This document shows, one piece after another, positions 25,122 through 34,233 of a DNA stretch of 50,246 bases (its first letter is position 1; each line of letters opens with the position of its first letter). Source of the DNA: DATJQA01 sp041169145. Lineage in GTDB: Bacteria > Patescibacteriota > Minisyncoccia > UBA6257 > 2-01-FULL-56-20. The position numbers and the translations under genes were made by a program. The notes below the pieces were generated by a model. The model had not been told where the DNA came from. It did not search any database and was given only the letters and a program-made list of their open reading frames with translations. The stretch covers positions 1 to 50,246 of the forward strand of contig JBEEJO010000002.1 in the NCBI GenBank assembly GCA_041169145.1. The letters are read 5' to 3'.

Positions 25122-25844
25122 ATGCTTTCCATCATCATTCCGACTCGGAACGAGGAGAAGATCATCGGAGATATCCTCCGAAAGCTTCGCGATGGCATTA
25201 CGGAGCATGACTACGAGATCATCGTGTCGGATGGCGGTTCTACGGACCGGACCGTGGAGATCGCGAAACAGTTCGCTACGGTACTGGAATATCACGGAAC
25301 CGAACGGAGGACTATCGCCTGGGGAAAGAACGAAGGCGCGCGCCACGCGAACGGCGACATGCTTCTTTTCATTGACGCCGACGTCGAGATGCCGCATGCG
25401 AACGACGTATTGCGGAGGGCGTTCGCCCTTTTTACGGCGGATCCGATGCTTGTGGGCCTCACCGCGAACCTGCGCGTACTTCCTCAGCTGGAGACCTTCG
25501 CCGACCGGTTCTTTTTCGGCATGGTGAACGTTGACCACTGGCTGAACAATAACGTCATGCATTCCGGCAGCGCGTCCGGCGAATTTCAGATGATACCGAA
25601 AAAAGCGTTCGAGCAGGCCCACGGATACAAGGCCTATCTCGCGGTTGCCGAAGATAATGATATGTTCCGCCGACTTGCGAAGATCGGCCACACCCGCATC
25701 GCACGCTCCATCACCGTTTACCATACCGGCCGCCGGGCACATGAGGTCGGCTGGCCGCGGCTCCTCAGGGAGTGGCTCGTGAATTATATAAGCGTCCGGT
25801 TCTTTGACCGCTCGCATCATCAGGAGTGGTACGAAGTCCGATAA
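25122..25844 (+). CDS. Family 2 glycosyltransferase
   Basis: A 240-aa GT-A enzyme: SIIIPTRNEE start, VSDGGSTDRT (36-45), LLFIDADVEMP (DxD at 85-87), and a C-terminal EDNDMFRRL region. No strong membrane helix. It starts 5 bp after the DedA gene and ends 8 bp before the next glycosyltransferase. Sugar donor and acceptor cannot be told. Confidence 0.92.
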   Translation: MLSIIIPTRNEEKIIGDILRKLRDGITEHDYEIIVSDGGSTDRTVEIAKQFATVLEYHGTERRTIAWGKNEGARHANGDMLLFIDADVEMPHANDVLRRAFALFTADPMLVGLTANLRVLPQLETFADRFFFGMVNVDHWLNNNVMHSGSASGEFQMIPKKAFEQAHGYKAYLAVAEDNDMFRRLAKIGHTRIARSITVYHTGRRAHEVGWPRLLREWLVNYISVRFFDRSHHQEWYEVR

Positions 25845-25852
25845 TCGCCGCC

Positions 25853-26605
25853 ATGAAACTCTCCTTCGTCATCCCCGCGCATAACGAAGAGTTCACGCTG
25901 GGCACATGCCTGGATTCCATCATGCGGGAGCTTGCATCTGCCGCTCATCACTACGACGTAGAGATTATCGTGGTGAATAACGCCTCCGGAGACCGCACTC
26001 GAGCTGTTGCCCTACGGTACCCGGGCGTAAAGGTTGTGGATGAACCGCAAAAGGGCATTGTCAAAGCGCGCGCACGGGGATTTCAAGAAGCAACAGGTGA
26101 TATTGTGGCGAATATCGACGCCGACACCTTCCTTCCTCCCGGCTGGCTCGCGCGCGTCTTCGGAGAATTCGAGCGCGATGCGAATCTCGTATGCCTTACC
26201 GGACCGCTTACGTACTATGACCTCTCCCCGCTTCAACAATCCCTCGTGCGGATGTTCTGCTGGTTCGGTTTTTTCTTTCACGTCATCTTCCGCTTCCTCC
26301 GTATCGGCGCATGGGTGCAGGGCGGAAATTTCGTCTTGCGCCGAGACGCGTGGATCCGCGCCGGCGGGTTCGATACCAGTATTGATTTTTATGGCGAGGA
26401 CACCGATGTTGCTCGGCGCATCGTGCGGCAGGGCAAGGTAAAGTTCATGTTCCGTTTTCCCATCTATTCTTCGGGCCGGCGCCTCGCGCACGAAGGGGTG
26501 CTTGCCATCGGATGGCGATATACCATAAATTACTTCTGGGTGCTCCTCTTCGGGAAGCCCCACACGACGGTCTCGCGGGATGTCCGGAGATCGCCAGGAA
26601 TCTGA
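25853..26605 (+). CDS. Family 2 glycosyltransferase
   Basis: A 250-aa GT-A enzyme: FVIPAHNEEFTLG start, IVVNNASGDRT, NIDADTFLPPGWL (DxD at 89-91), YGEDTDVARR, and two hydrophobic stretches (about 125-150 and 225-240) that may hold it to the membrane. ATG 25853 is chosen because the nine upstream in-frame residues are non-conserved. It is 7 bp upstream of the initiating sugar transferase. Confidence 0.9.
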   Translation: MKLSFVIPAHNEEFTLGTCLDSIMRELASAAHHYDVEIIVVNNASGDRTRAVALRYPGVKVVDEPQKGIVKARARGFQEATGDIVANIDADTFLPPGWLARVFGEFERDANLVCLTGPLTYYDLSPLQQSLVRMFCWFGFFFHVIFRFLRIGAWVQGGNFVLRRDAWIRAGGFDTSIDFYGEDTDVARRIVRQGKVKFMFRFPIYSSGRRLAHEGVLAIGWRYTINYFWVLLFGKPHTTVSRDVRRSPGI

Positions 26606-26612
26606 GAAAGCC

Positions 26613-27956
26613 ATGCGTTTACCAAACCCCATAAAGATCGGCTTGCTCCTTGCGGGCGATATCATCGCGCTCTATGCCGCATTGATCGTAGCGCTTTTCA
26701 TCCGCTATGGATGGAATTTCAATGAGCAGTTCATGGATCTCCATGCGGTCCCCTTCACCGCCATCTTTCCGCTCTGGCTTCTGGTCTTCTATATCGCCGG
26801 GTTATACGACCTGCCGCGCCTGCGGAACAATCTGGAGTTCCTTCAGACGCTTACGCTCACGCTCTTCGTGAATGCATTACTCACAGTGAGCGCCTTCTAC
26901 TTGATACCGGCGCTCGGTATCACGCCGAAAACGAACTTGTTCCTCTTTTTGGTCGCGTTCGCGCTCTTTGAATCCCTGTGGCGGCGAACGTTCAATATCC
27001 GCGCGAGCTTCCGCGAGGGGCTGAACCGGGTTCTCCTCCTGGATAAGAGCCCGCTCGCGCAAGAACTCTCCCGGACGCTCAAAGAGAACCCGCAGGTCGG
27101 CTACGCGATCAAGGCATGGGTGGACGCATCGGAGAGGCCCCAGCATTTGAACTCGCTCATCCGCGAACAGCGCATTACGCTGGTCGTTGTCCCCGCGCAC
27201 TTGCGGCACGATCCCGAAAGCGCACGCATGCTCTATGAGCTCCTCGCAAGCGGCATAGAAGTCCAGGACATGCCGACGTTCTATGAAGCGGTCTCCCGGA
27301 AAGTCCCGCTCGGTTCCATAGACGAATCGTGGTTCATCGAGCACAGTATCGGTGCGCGGCGATTTTATGATGACCTGAAGCGCGGTTTGGAAATCGCTAC
27401 TGCCGTTATCCTTGGTATCGCGCTCTTGCCGCTCGAACTTTGCATCGCACTGCTTGTCGCGCTGACCTCGCGGGGGCCCGTCATTTACAGCCAGGTCCGC
27501 ACCGGAAAGCACGGACAGCCGTTCACGCTCCATAAGTTCCGGACCATGCGAGCTCTCTCTGCGGACGGTTCTGCCGAAATCCACGGCGCCCAATGGTCGG
27601 GAAAGCATGATGCGCGCGTGACGGCTTTGGGGCGCCTCCTCCGCGCGACACATCTTGATGAACTCCCGCAGCTCTGGAATGTCGTGCGCGGGGAGCTTTC
27701 CTTCGTCGGACCGCGGCCCGAACGGCCGGAGATCATCCAGCGCCTTGTTGCCCAGATCCCCTATTATGAGATCCGCCTTATCGTAAAACCCGGCATCACC
27801 GGGTGGGCGCAGATCAACTACGGAAAAGACGAAACGCCAGCGGACGTTATGGAGAAACTTTCGTATGACGTATACTATCTCAAGAACCGTTCGCTCATTT
27901 TTGACCTTGCCATCATCATAAAAACGGTCAAATCTTTCTTTATTAATCACGCGTAA
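26613..27956 (+). CDS. Initiating polyprenyl-phosphate sugar-1-phosphate transferase
   Basis: A 447-aa WbaP/WcaJ-type enzyme with four N-terminal membrane helices (within about 8-120), a Rossmann-like CoA-binding-like region, another helix, and the C-terminal catalytic sugar-transferase domain (about 255-447). That domain has LHKFRTMRALS, LDELPQLWNVVRGELSFVGP (split across the family signature) and KPGITGWAQINY. It loads the first sugar-1-phosphate onto undecaprenyl phosphate, the committed step of exopolysaccharide or O-chain assembly. The gene ends 1 bp before the epimerase gene. Confidence 0.93.
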   Translation: MRLPNPIKIGLLLAGDIIALYAALIVALFIRYGWNFNEQFMDLHAVPFTAIFPLWLLVFYIAGLYDLPRLRNNLEFLQTLTLTLFVNALLTVSAFYLIPALGITPKTNLFLFLVAFALFESLWRRTFNIRASFREGLNRVLLLDKSPLAQELSRTLKENPQVGYAIKAWVDASERPQHLNSLIREQRITLVVVPAHLRHDPESARMLYELLASGIEVQDMPTFYEAVSRKVPLGSIDESWFIEHSIGARRFYDDLKRGLEIATAVILGIALLPLELCIALLVALTSRGPVIYSQVRTGKHGQPFTLHKFRTMRALSADGSAEIHGAQWSGKHDARVTALGRLLRATHLDELPQLWNVVRGELSFVGPRPERPEIIQRLVAQIPYYEIRLIVKPGITGWAQINYGKDETPADVMEKLSYDVYYLKNRSLIFDLAIIIKTVKSFFINHA

Positions 27957-27957
27957 T

Positions 27958-28890
27958 ATGAAAATCATCGTCACCGGCGCCGCAGGATTCATCGCAAGCC
28001 ATGTCGCCGATGCGTATATCGCAGCGGGGCATCGCGTCGTCATTATTGATAACCTAGCGACCGGATTCCGTCGGAACGTAAATCCGAAAGCGAAGTTCTA
28101 TAAAGCGGATATCCGCGACCTCGCGCTCATGGAGCGTATCTTCAAACAAGAACGCCCCGAAGTCGTGAATCATCACGCCGCCATCGCCGAGGTCGTGAGG
28201 TCCGTTGCAAATCCCCTGCCAACGTACGAAGTGAACGTGCTCGGTACCGCGAATGTCCTTGTCGCCTTCGGCAAATATGGGCGCGGGAAAAACCGCCGAT
28301 TCCTTTTCTCGTCAACGGGAGGCGCTATTTACGGCGAACCCAAAAAGATACCGGCCGATGAGCGGACACCGCGGACGCCGCTTTCGCCGTACGGGCTCTC
28401 TAAAGCGCTGGGCGAAGACATCATTCATTTCTACGCGAAACAGTACGGCTTCACGCCGGTCATTTTCCGCTACCCGAACGTCTACGGTCCGCGCCAGAAC
28501 CCGAAAGGCGAAGCGGGCGTTATCGCGATCTTCGGCGGACTTCTCAAATCCGGAAAGCGGCCGACTATTTTCGGCGACGGCACAAAGGCCCGCGACTATA
28601 CCTATGTGGGCGATCTCGTCCGAGCAAACCTTGCAGCGCTGAAGCATGGCGATGGACATGTCCTGAATCTCGGCTGGGGCGTCGTCGTTACCGACCGGAT
28701 GATCTTTGACGAAGTCGCCCGCGCGACCGGTTTTCGGGGCAAGCCCGTCTACGCGCCTTACCGAAAAGGCGAGGTATACCGTATCGCGCTTGATGCGCGG
28801 AAAGCGAAACGCGTGCTCGGCTGGACGCCGCGCGTGAAACTTCGAGCCGGCATCCGCCAAGCCATCGCCGGCATCCGGCCTGAACGATGA
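27958..28890 (+). CDS. NAD-dependent nucleotide-sugar epimerase (GalE-like SDR)
   Basis: A 310-aa extended SDR: VTGAAGFIASHV (NAD site; Ala-Ser replaces the usual Gly-Ser), FSSTGGAIYG, YGLSK (Tyr145, Lys149), FRYPNVYGPRQNP and DYTYVGDLVRA. It probably interconverts UDP-hexoses at C4. It is the last gene of the dedA-led operon and precedes a strong terminator. Confidence 0.9.
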   Translation: MKIIVTGAAGFIASHVADAYIAAGHRVVIIDNLATGFRRNVNPKAKFYKADIRDLALMERIFKQERPEVVNHHAAIAEVVRSVANPLPTYEVNVLGTANVLVAFGKYGRGKNRRFLFSSTGGAIYGEPKKIPADERTPRTPLSPYGLSKALGEDIIHFYAKQYGFTPVIFRYPNVYGPRQNPKGEAGVIAIFGGLLKSGKRPTIFGDGTKARDYTYVGDLVRANLAALKHGDGHVLNLGWGVVVTDRMIFDEVARATGFRGKPVYAPYRKGEVYRIALDARKAKRVLGWTPRVKLRAGIRQAIAGIRPER

Positions 28891-28904
28891 GATAGAGCGA
28901 CGAA

Positions 28905-28938
28905 GAACAAAAAAGCCCCGGTTGGGGCTTTTTTGTTC
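28905..28938. terminator. Perfect bidirectional terminator between convergent genes
   Basis: A 15-bp perfect inverted repeat (GAACAAAAAAGCCCC and its complement) around GGTT, with A/T arms giving a T-run on both strands. It lies between the plus-strand epimerase and the minus-strand cytidylyltransferase-family gene, whose stop is only 2 bp away. Confidence 0.92.
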
Positions 28939-28939
28939 A

Positions 28940-29476
28940 TTATTTCTTTATCTTTGAACTCGTTTTCTTGTGCCCGTTCCCGTTCGTCACCGCTTCAACG
29001 TAATTCTTCAACAGCCATGAGCTGGATTGCATCTTGCCTCCGTCGCCGATGTTGTAGACCATTTGAGCCCCGATCTCCTCGCACACTTCAACTTCGGGTA
29101 CCGGGTCCATATCCGGACGGCGATCGCCGCCGTTCGCAAAAATGTGCGGGCGAACGACGCGGAGCGTTTCGCACACGCTCATATCTTGCGGATTGGGCCC
29201 GTGGCTTGTAAGTACCACTTCATCAACAACCCCTATCGCATTGATGACCTCTTTCCGCTCATGGTCCGGCATGAAAATATGCATCTTCTTCTTGCGCAGC
29301 CAATGATCGTTGTTCAATATGACGACCAGCTTATCACCAAGCTTTTTCGCTTCCTCGAACATCCGGATGTGCCCGACATGGATCGGGTCGAAGCCGCCGG
29401 AGACCGCAACCACGACCGGCTCGCGCTTCTCCTCCCTTTTTTGTTCCGCACGTTGTGGTGATATCTTCTTGGCCAT
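28940..29476 (-). CDS. Cytidylyltransferase-family nucleotidyltransferase (HldE/RfaE-like)
   Basis: A 178-aa protein with a basic N-terminal tail, GGFDPIHVGHIRMFEEAKKL (HxGH at His33 and His36), LNNDHWLRKKK, and Lys/Ser-rich ends. The layout fits D-beta-D-heptose 1-phosphate adenylyltransferase or glycerol-3-phosphate cytidylyltransferase-like enzymes. Nearby heptose genes make a heptose role attractive, but the substrate is not fixed. It is monocistronic on the minus strand; TAATAG lies 9 nt upstream of its ATG. Confidence 0.82.
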   Translation of the reverse strand: MAKKISPQRAEQKREEKREPVVVAVSGGFDPIHVGHIRMFEEAKKLGDKLVVILNNDHWLRKKKMHIFMPDHERKEVINAIGVVDEVVLTSHGPNPQDMSVCETLRVVRPHIFANGGDRRPDMDPVPEVEVCEEIGAQMVYNIGDGGKMQSSSWLLKNYVEAVTNGNGHKKTSSKIKK

Positions 29477-29579
29477 TGGTTTTTCCTATTATTTTTTAAT
29501 ACCCATTATCGTAGCAAATCCGCCAAAATCGTGATAGCGTGATACCTGATGCGCATTGTTTTCGCGTATTTCGTAGGGT

Positions 29580-29585
29580 CATAAT
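29580..29585 (+). promoter_or_regulatory. -10 element for the flippase gene
   Basis: CATAAT followed by ACCCAAT (7 nt) and ATG 29593: a leaderless arrangement. Confidence 0.5.
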
Positions 29586-29592
29586 ACCCAAT

Positions 29593-31095
29593 ATGTTACA
29601 AAAAGTCAAGCACTTCCTCTTCGAGAACCGAACGGTTCGCCAGACCATTGCCAAAAATACGTTCTGGCTTGCCGTGTCCAACTTCGGCGGACGATTCATC
29701 CGTGCCGCCGTCATCATCTATGCCGCCCGCGTGCTCGGCCCTGCCGAATGGGGCGTATTTAACTACGTTGTCACCATCGTCGCATTTCTCACGCTCTTCG
29801 TAGATTCTGGCTTTAATCAGGTTATGATCCGCGATCGGGCGCAGGCTGCCGATCCGAATGCAAAACACTCCATTACTGCCACGACGCTGTGGCTCAAGGT
29901 TGCGTTCATGTGTATAGGTGCTGTGCTCATCCTTGTGCTTGCTCCCCTCCTGCCGACCGCGGATGCTTTCACCGCGGAAAAGGCTGCCGTGCTCTTTCCT
30001 ATCGTCGTATTCATTATGATCTTCGACAACATCCGGGAGTTCTACCATGCGATCTTCCGCTCAGAGGAACGAATGGAATGGGAAGCAGTAAGCTATGGCA
30101 TTACGAACGTGTTCATTGTTGTATTTGGATTCCTCCTCCTTTTCACCCATCCTACCGTCCGAGGGTTTGCTTTTGGATATGCGCTTGGCGCAGGTGCGGG
30201 CACTTTGATTGCGACTATCCTCGTCCGAAAATACCTCCACAGGATCTGGACTGGTTTTTCCTGGTCGAACGCATGGCGGCTTCTCCGCGCTATTTGGCCA
30301 TACACCATATCCGGCGCTCTCGGCATGCTCATGATCAATACGGATATCGTCATGCTTGGCTGGTTCCGCTCTTCGCAAGAAGTCGGATGGTATGCCGGAC
30401 CACAACGCATCATTCAACTTATCTATCTTGTCCCGGCCGTTATGTCCGTAAGCGTCCTTCCGGCTTTCTCGCGCCTCGCGGTCCAGTCCAAGGAGAAAAT
30501 GACACAGGCGATAGAACAAAGCATCAGCGCCATCTACATGGCTGCGCTCCCCATCGCTGCAGGAGGTATCATCGTTGCGCTCCCGCTCATACAGTTCCTC
30601 TTCGGCAGTGAATTCCTCCCGGGCGCCGTGCCGCTGCAAATTCTGCTCCTGACACTCCTGGCGGACTTCTCGGCCGTACTCCTTGGCAATGTCCTTCTCG
30701 CCTACGATCACCAAAAGAATCTGGTCGCTTATTCCGCCATCGGCGGATTCATGAACGTCGCCCTGAATCTCTTGCTTATTCCGCATTTCGGCGTCATCGG
30801 GTGCGCCACCGCAACGCTCGGCGCGCAGCTCGCAAGCAATGCATATCTGCAATACACCGTCCGGCAAATCCATTCTTTCCACATCGCACCGCACCTTTCG
30901 AACGCACTCCTCGCGACGGCAGCCATGATCGCCGGCGCGCTCGTACTCCAGGCTCTCGGGACACATGTGCTTCTCACTGTTGTCGCCGGAGGGCTTATCT
31001 ACGGCGGGGTTCTTTACCTGCGCCGCGAGCCGTTGCTTCGCGACCTACGGAACATCGTTCTCCGCCCCGCTTCTGCGGCGAATATCACGAAATAA
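29593..31095 (+). CDS. Wzx-type polysaccharide flippase (MATE/MOP superfamily)
   Basis: A 500-aa protein with 12-14 membrane helices. Family features are NTFWLAVSNFGGRFIRAAVI at the start, YAARVLGPAEWGVFNYV and DIVMLGWFRSSQEVGWYAGP in the middle. It moves the lipid-linked repeat unit across the membrane. ATG 29593 is supported by the 7-nt promoter spacing. Its last 11 bp overlap the tail of the convergent nucleotidyltransferase gene. Confidence 0.94.
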   Translation: MLQKVKHFLFENRTVRQTIAKNTFWLAVSNFGGRFIRAAVIIYAARVLGPAEWGVFNYVVTIVAFLTLFVDSGFNQVMIRDRAQAADPNAKHSITATTLWLKVAFMCIGAVLILVLAPLLPTADAFTAEKAAVLFPIVVFIMIFDNIREFYHAIFRSEERMEWEAVSYGITNVFIVVFGFLLLFTHPTVRGFAFGYALGAGAGTLIATILVRKYLHRIWTGFSWSNAWRLLRAIWPYTISGALGMLMINTDIVMLGWFRSSQEVGWYAGPQRIIQLIYLVPAVMSVSVLPAFSRLAVQSKEKMTQAIEQSISAIYMAALPIAAGGIIVALPLIQFLFGSEFLPGAVPLQILLLTLLADFSAVLLGNVLLAYDHQKNLVAYSAIGGFMNVALNLLLIPHFGVIGCATATLGAQLASNAYLQYTVRQIHSFHIAPHLSNALLATAAMIAGALVLQALGTHVLLTVVAGGLIYGGVLYLRREPLLRDLRNIVLRPASAANITK

Positions 31096-31849
31096 ACCGA
31101 AAACGTCCATCGTTGAGATACTCCTCCACTGCGTTGTATCGCTCCGGGGTGCCGATATCCAGAATATAGTCGTCGGAGAGGTAGCCGGAAAATCGCTCTC
31201 CTTTCATGAGGATGTCGGGCAGGATTTGATGGTCTATCTCGTAGTACCGTTTCGGCGGGATATATCGCATGATGCGCTCATTGAAGATATAGGTGGCAAG
31301 AAACGACATTCGCGTGTCCGGCAGATTCCTTGCGTGCGGCTTCAGGTAGAGCTTTTTGAAATTCAGCGCATCGTCTACCTCTACCAGGTCGGAATCCTGC
31401 GGATGATCGGTTTCGCCAATGAGCATCATCCCGATATGTCCAGGCCGCTCCGCGAACTCTGCCGCCATTCTGCCGTAATCCAACCGGCTGAACATATCGC
31501 CGTAGATCACAAAAAAATCTCCATGGACCATCCCGTCGAAATTCTTTACGCCGCCAGCCGTGCCGCGGATTTCCGGTTCTTCCTTCACATAGGTTATCTT
31601 CACGTTCCATTTCGACCCATCGCCGAAATAGTCGGTTATTTTTTCGGGAAGATAGAAGAGATTGATGAACAATTCGTTCACCCCGAATTTTTTGAACTGC
31701 TCGATGTGGTGCTCCAAAAGCGGCTTTCCGCCGAGCGGCACCATTACTTTCGGCACGGCATCACCAGTTACGGAACGAAGCCGTGTGCCGAGACCGGCCG
31801 AGAGAATGATAGCCTGAGTGATAGGATTCTTGTTGGCTTTTTCGTCCAT
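31085..31849 (-). CDS. Sugar nucleotidyltransferase (HddC-like)
   Basis: A 254-aa enzyme: AIILSAGLGTRLRS (GLGTRL at 19-24), VPKVMVPLGGKPLLEH, EPEIRGTAGGVKN, VIYGDMFSRLDY and a C-terminal ILDIGTPERYNAVEEYL. This short type includes D-glycero-alpha-D-manno-heptose 1-phosphate guanylyltransferase. With gmhA-like and GHMP kinase genes nearby, GDP-heptose synthesis is the best reading; mannose-1-phosphate guanylyltransferase is an alternative. TATTCT lies 7 nt before ATG 31849. Confidence 0.83.
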   Translation of the reverse strand: MDEKANKNPITQAIILSAGLGTRLRSVTGDAVPKVMVPLGGKPLLEHHIEQFKKFGVNELFINLFYLPEKITDYFGDGSKWNVKITYVKEEPEIRGTAGGVKNFDGMVHGDFFVIYGDMFSRLDYGRMAAEFAERPGHIGMMLIGETDHPQDSDLVEVDDALNFKKLYLKPHARNLPDTRMSFLATYIFNERIMRYIPPKRYYEIDHQILPDILMKGERFSGYLSDDYILDIGTPERYNAVEEYLNDGRFRFIS

Positions 31850-31855
31850 GCAACG

Positions 31856-31873
31856 TAGAATATGGGTATTCTA
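31856..31873. promoter_or_regulatory. Palindromic divergent -10 region
   Basis: TAGAATA-TGGG-TATTCTA is a perfect 7-bp inverted repeat between two divergent starts (31849 minus, 31873 plus). It supplies TATTCT on the minus strand (7 nt before the ATG) and TAGAAT on the plus strand (11 nt before the ATG), so the two -10 boxes sit back to back. RNA polymerase could probably serve only one gene at a time. Confidence 0.55.
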
Positions 31874-32658
31874 TGGCCTCTCTACAAGATATACAACCGG
31901 TGGTTCACCTCATGAAGGATGTTGGCGAACAGATACTCCGCTGGCGGTCGGAAGCCGACCTTACGCAATACGACTACAAGAAAGGAAAGGAGGTTGTTTC
32001 CGAACTTGATAAACAGGCGGAGCGGCTGATTCGCGCGGAAGTTCGGAAGCTTTTTCCGACCCACAAGCTCTGGGGCGAAGAACTCGGTAAAGACAGCGGC
32101 GACCTTGATAAGGAGCGCTTCCTTGTTGTTGACCCGATTGACGGCACAAAAAACTATCTTTCCGGAAATCCCCTCTTTGCTTCCCAGATCGCTTGTTTAG
32201 AGAACGGGCGTATCCGCTGGGGCATCATCAATCTTCCGGCGCTCAATGAACTGTATATGGCGATGGATGGCCAGGGCGCGTTGTGCAACGATAAACCTAT
32301 TCATCCCTCTCGCCAGGACAACCTTGGTCTTGCTCTCCAGTGTTTCGGCATTGGACATGATGCCGAAAATTTCCTTCGATTGCCGCAGCTCATCAAGAAT
32401 CACCTTGCCGAACCGCGGCACTATGGCTGCGCCGGCGTTCATTTTTCGTTCCTTGCCTGCGGCAGGACCGATATCTACATCGCTGCGGAAGCCGCATTCT
32501 ACGATGCCGCGGCGGGATACATACTATGCAAAGAAGCGGGGCTGGAATTCGCAACGCTTGAAGGACACGAGTTCCCCTGGAAAACCCGTGGCCTGAATGT
32601 GGTCATTGCGAACCCCGCACTGATGAAGGAATACAAGAAGGCGATCGCTTCAGCCTAA
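31873..32658 (+). CDS. Inositol-monophosphatase-family sugar phosphatase
   Basis: A 261-aa protein with GEE (68-70), VVDPIDGTKNYLSGNP (DPIDGT at 87-92) and the late YDAAAGYILCKEAG, the metal-binding set of the IMPase/FIG family. It hydrolyses a sugar or inositol phosphate. No gmhB-type HAD phosphatase is visible here, so this enzyme might remove the C7 phosphate in the heptose pathway; that is inference. Its end overlaps the convergent GHMP kinase by 4 bp. Confidence 0.88.
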   Translation: MASLQDIQPVVHLMKDVGEQILRWRSEADLTQYDYKKGKEVVSELDKQAERLIRAEVRKLFPTHKLWGEELGKDSGDLDKERFLVVDPIDGTKNYLSGNPLFASQIACLENGRIRWGIINLPALNELYMAMDGQGALCNDKPIHPSRQDNLGLALQCFGIGHDAENFLRLPQLIKNHLAEPRHYGCAGVHFSFLACGRTDIYIAAEAAFYDAAAGYILCKEAGLEFATLEGHEFPWKTRGLNVVIANPALMKEYKKAIASA

Positions 32659-33629
32659 CGGAGATCTGCAACGACCTCGCTTCCCTTTTCCGTGAATCTC
32701 ACGGGGAATTCGCCATATCGAGCGAGCGCTTTCCGAACTGCAGTATGGCGCGAACGAGGCGCAAGCACGTACAAGAACCCGCCGCCGCCCGCGCCGCTCA
32801 CCCGGCCGCCCCACGCGCCCGCGCGAATCGCGGCTGCATGCATGCGCAAAAGCTCCGGCGTTGCGATACCGGCGGACAGATTTCGCTTTATCATCCATTC
32901 CTCGGTCAGATATCCAGCGAACCGCTCCACATCGCCACGCATAAGCGCTGCCGCCGCGGGCTCCGCTAAAGCGGCCATCTGTTTCAGATACGGAAAATTT
33001 TCCTTGTCTCGTTTTGCTTGCGCGCCGAGGATGGCGGATGCTGAGTGGCCGGCGCCAGTGTGAAACACGAGGATATGTTCCTGTAGCGCCCGCTGGTTCC
33101 GCGCCGTGAGACGCACGCGCTTCACGTCCACAAATCCGTTCCGCCGATAGATCGTATGGTTCAACCCTCCGAATGCCGACGCATACTGGTCCTGTTTGCC
33201 GATGGGTTCCTTGAGTGCTTCTATCTCAATATGCGCGGCGAGTTCCGCGATCGCGCGCGGCGTCGCCCGTTCTCGGAACAGAATGGCTATCGCATGAATG
33301 AGCGCGACGACGAAACTGGAGGATGAACCCAGACCAGAGCCGCCATACGGTACATCCGAGAGCGATACGATCTCCAAACCGTCCGTGACGCCGAAATGCC
33401 GCAGAACCGCTTTCGCGCGGGCGTGTTCAAGTTGGTCCCGGTGCGATACCCGTTCGGTCTTTTCATGCAGGAACATGATGCCACGGCCCGGCGCGGGCTT
33501 CACGACAACATAGATATATTTGTCTATTGTGGAGTTCAGAATATGCCCCGGCGAGCGGCGGTAGAACGAAGCGATATCCGTTGATCCGCCGAGGAACTCA
33601 AGCCGTAATGGTGCGCGAACGACGATCAT
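32655..33629 (-). CDS. GHMP-family sugar kinase (paralogue 1)
   Basis: A 324-aa kinase: VVRAPLRLEFLGGSTDI, ATP loop GGSGLGSSSS (99-105), GKQDQYASAFGG, and GGRVSGAGGGGFLYVL near the end. It resembles D-glycero-D-manno-heptose 7-phosphate 1-kinase (HddA). Its ATG overlaps the stop of the SIS isomerase gene (ATGA). A second GHMP kinase lies just beyond that isomerase, so one of the two may use a different sugar phosphate. Confidence 0.87.
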   Translation of the reverse strand: MIVVRAPLRLEFLGGSTDIASFYRRSPGHILNSTIDKYIYVVVKPAPGRGIMFLHEKTERVSHRDQLEHARAKAVLRHFGVTDGLEIVSLSDVPYGGSGLGSSSSFVVALIHAIAILFRERATPRAIAELAAHIEIEALKEPIGKQDQYASAFGGLNHTIYRRNGFVDVKRVRLTARNQRALQEHILVFHTGAGHSASAILGAQAKRDKENFPYLKQMAALAEPAAAALMRGDVERFAGYLTEEWMIKRNLSAGIATPELLRMHAAAIRAGAWGGRVSGAGGGGFLYVLAPRSRHTAVRKALARYGEFPVRFTEKGSEVVADLR

Positions 33630-34225
33630 TTCTCCCGTTCCGCAAGGTGATCAAAATAATCCTTAAAATAGCGGATGATGAGATGGAGAATGACGCCATG
33701 CACGCCTTCTACAATGAAGTAATCCCCTTTTTCGGTCGGCACATGGATCTTTGCATCCGCAAGTTCGCGAAGCCTGCCGCCGCTGAATCCCGAGAGTCCG
33801 ATGATGGGCACGTGGTGCTCTTTCGCAAGCTCCACGGCTTTTACCACGTTCGGCGAGTCGCCGGAGCTGGAGATGGCGATAACAACGTCCGAATCCTGGA
33901 TATAGTTCTTGAGCGGACCGGCGAATATCATGTCAAAACCGATGTCGTTCGCCCATGCCGTTATCTCGGACTCGGTTGAGGGTAGCCGAACGGCCTGGAA
34001 TCGCCTCGCGCGTTCGTTCAGGTGTTTCCCAAAGATGGTCTTGTTGAAGTCGGCGACCCAATGCGTCGCCATCGCCAGCGAACCGCCATTCCCGAAAACA
34101 TAGATGCGTCCGTCGCGTTCATAACACGCCTGAAGAATATTAATGGCCTTCGCGATCTCTTCTGAAGAAACCTTATCCAGAGTATCCTTTGCCCGTCCGA
34201 CGAAATTTTTAATGTACTCTTCCAT
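33626..34225 (-). CDS. SIS-domain sugar isomerase (GmhA-like)
   Basis: A 199-aa SIS protein: IYVFGNGGSLAMATHWVADF (GNGGS at 45-49), AISSSGDSPNVVKAVELAK and FIVEGVHGVILHLI. It matches sedoheptulose-7-phosphate isomerase, the first step of heptose synthesis. It sits between two GHMP kinase genes, 8 bp after one and overlapping the other by 4 bp. Confidence 0.87.
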   Translation of the reverse strand: MEEYIKNFVGRAKDTLDKVSSEEIAKAINILQACYERDGRIYVFGNGGSLAMATHWVADFNKTIFGKHLNERARRFQAVRLPSTESEITAWANDIGFDMIFAGPLKNYIQDSDVVIAISSSGDSPNVVKAVELAKEHHVPIIGLSGFSGGRLRELADAKIHVPTEKGDYFIVEGVHGVILHLIIRYFKDYFDHLAEREK

Positions 34226-34233
34226 GGTCTGTG

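Noticed and set aside
26877..28043. A 388-aa minus-strand frame opposite the initiating sugar transferase
   Set aside because: Antisense shadow of a strongly conserved gene.
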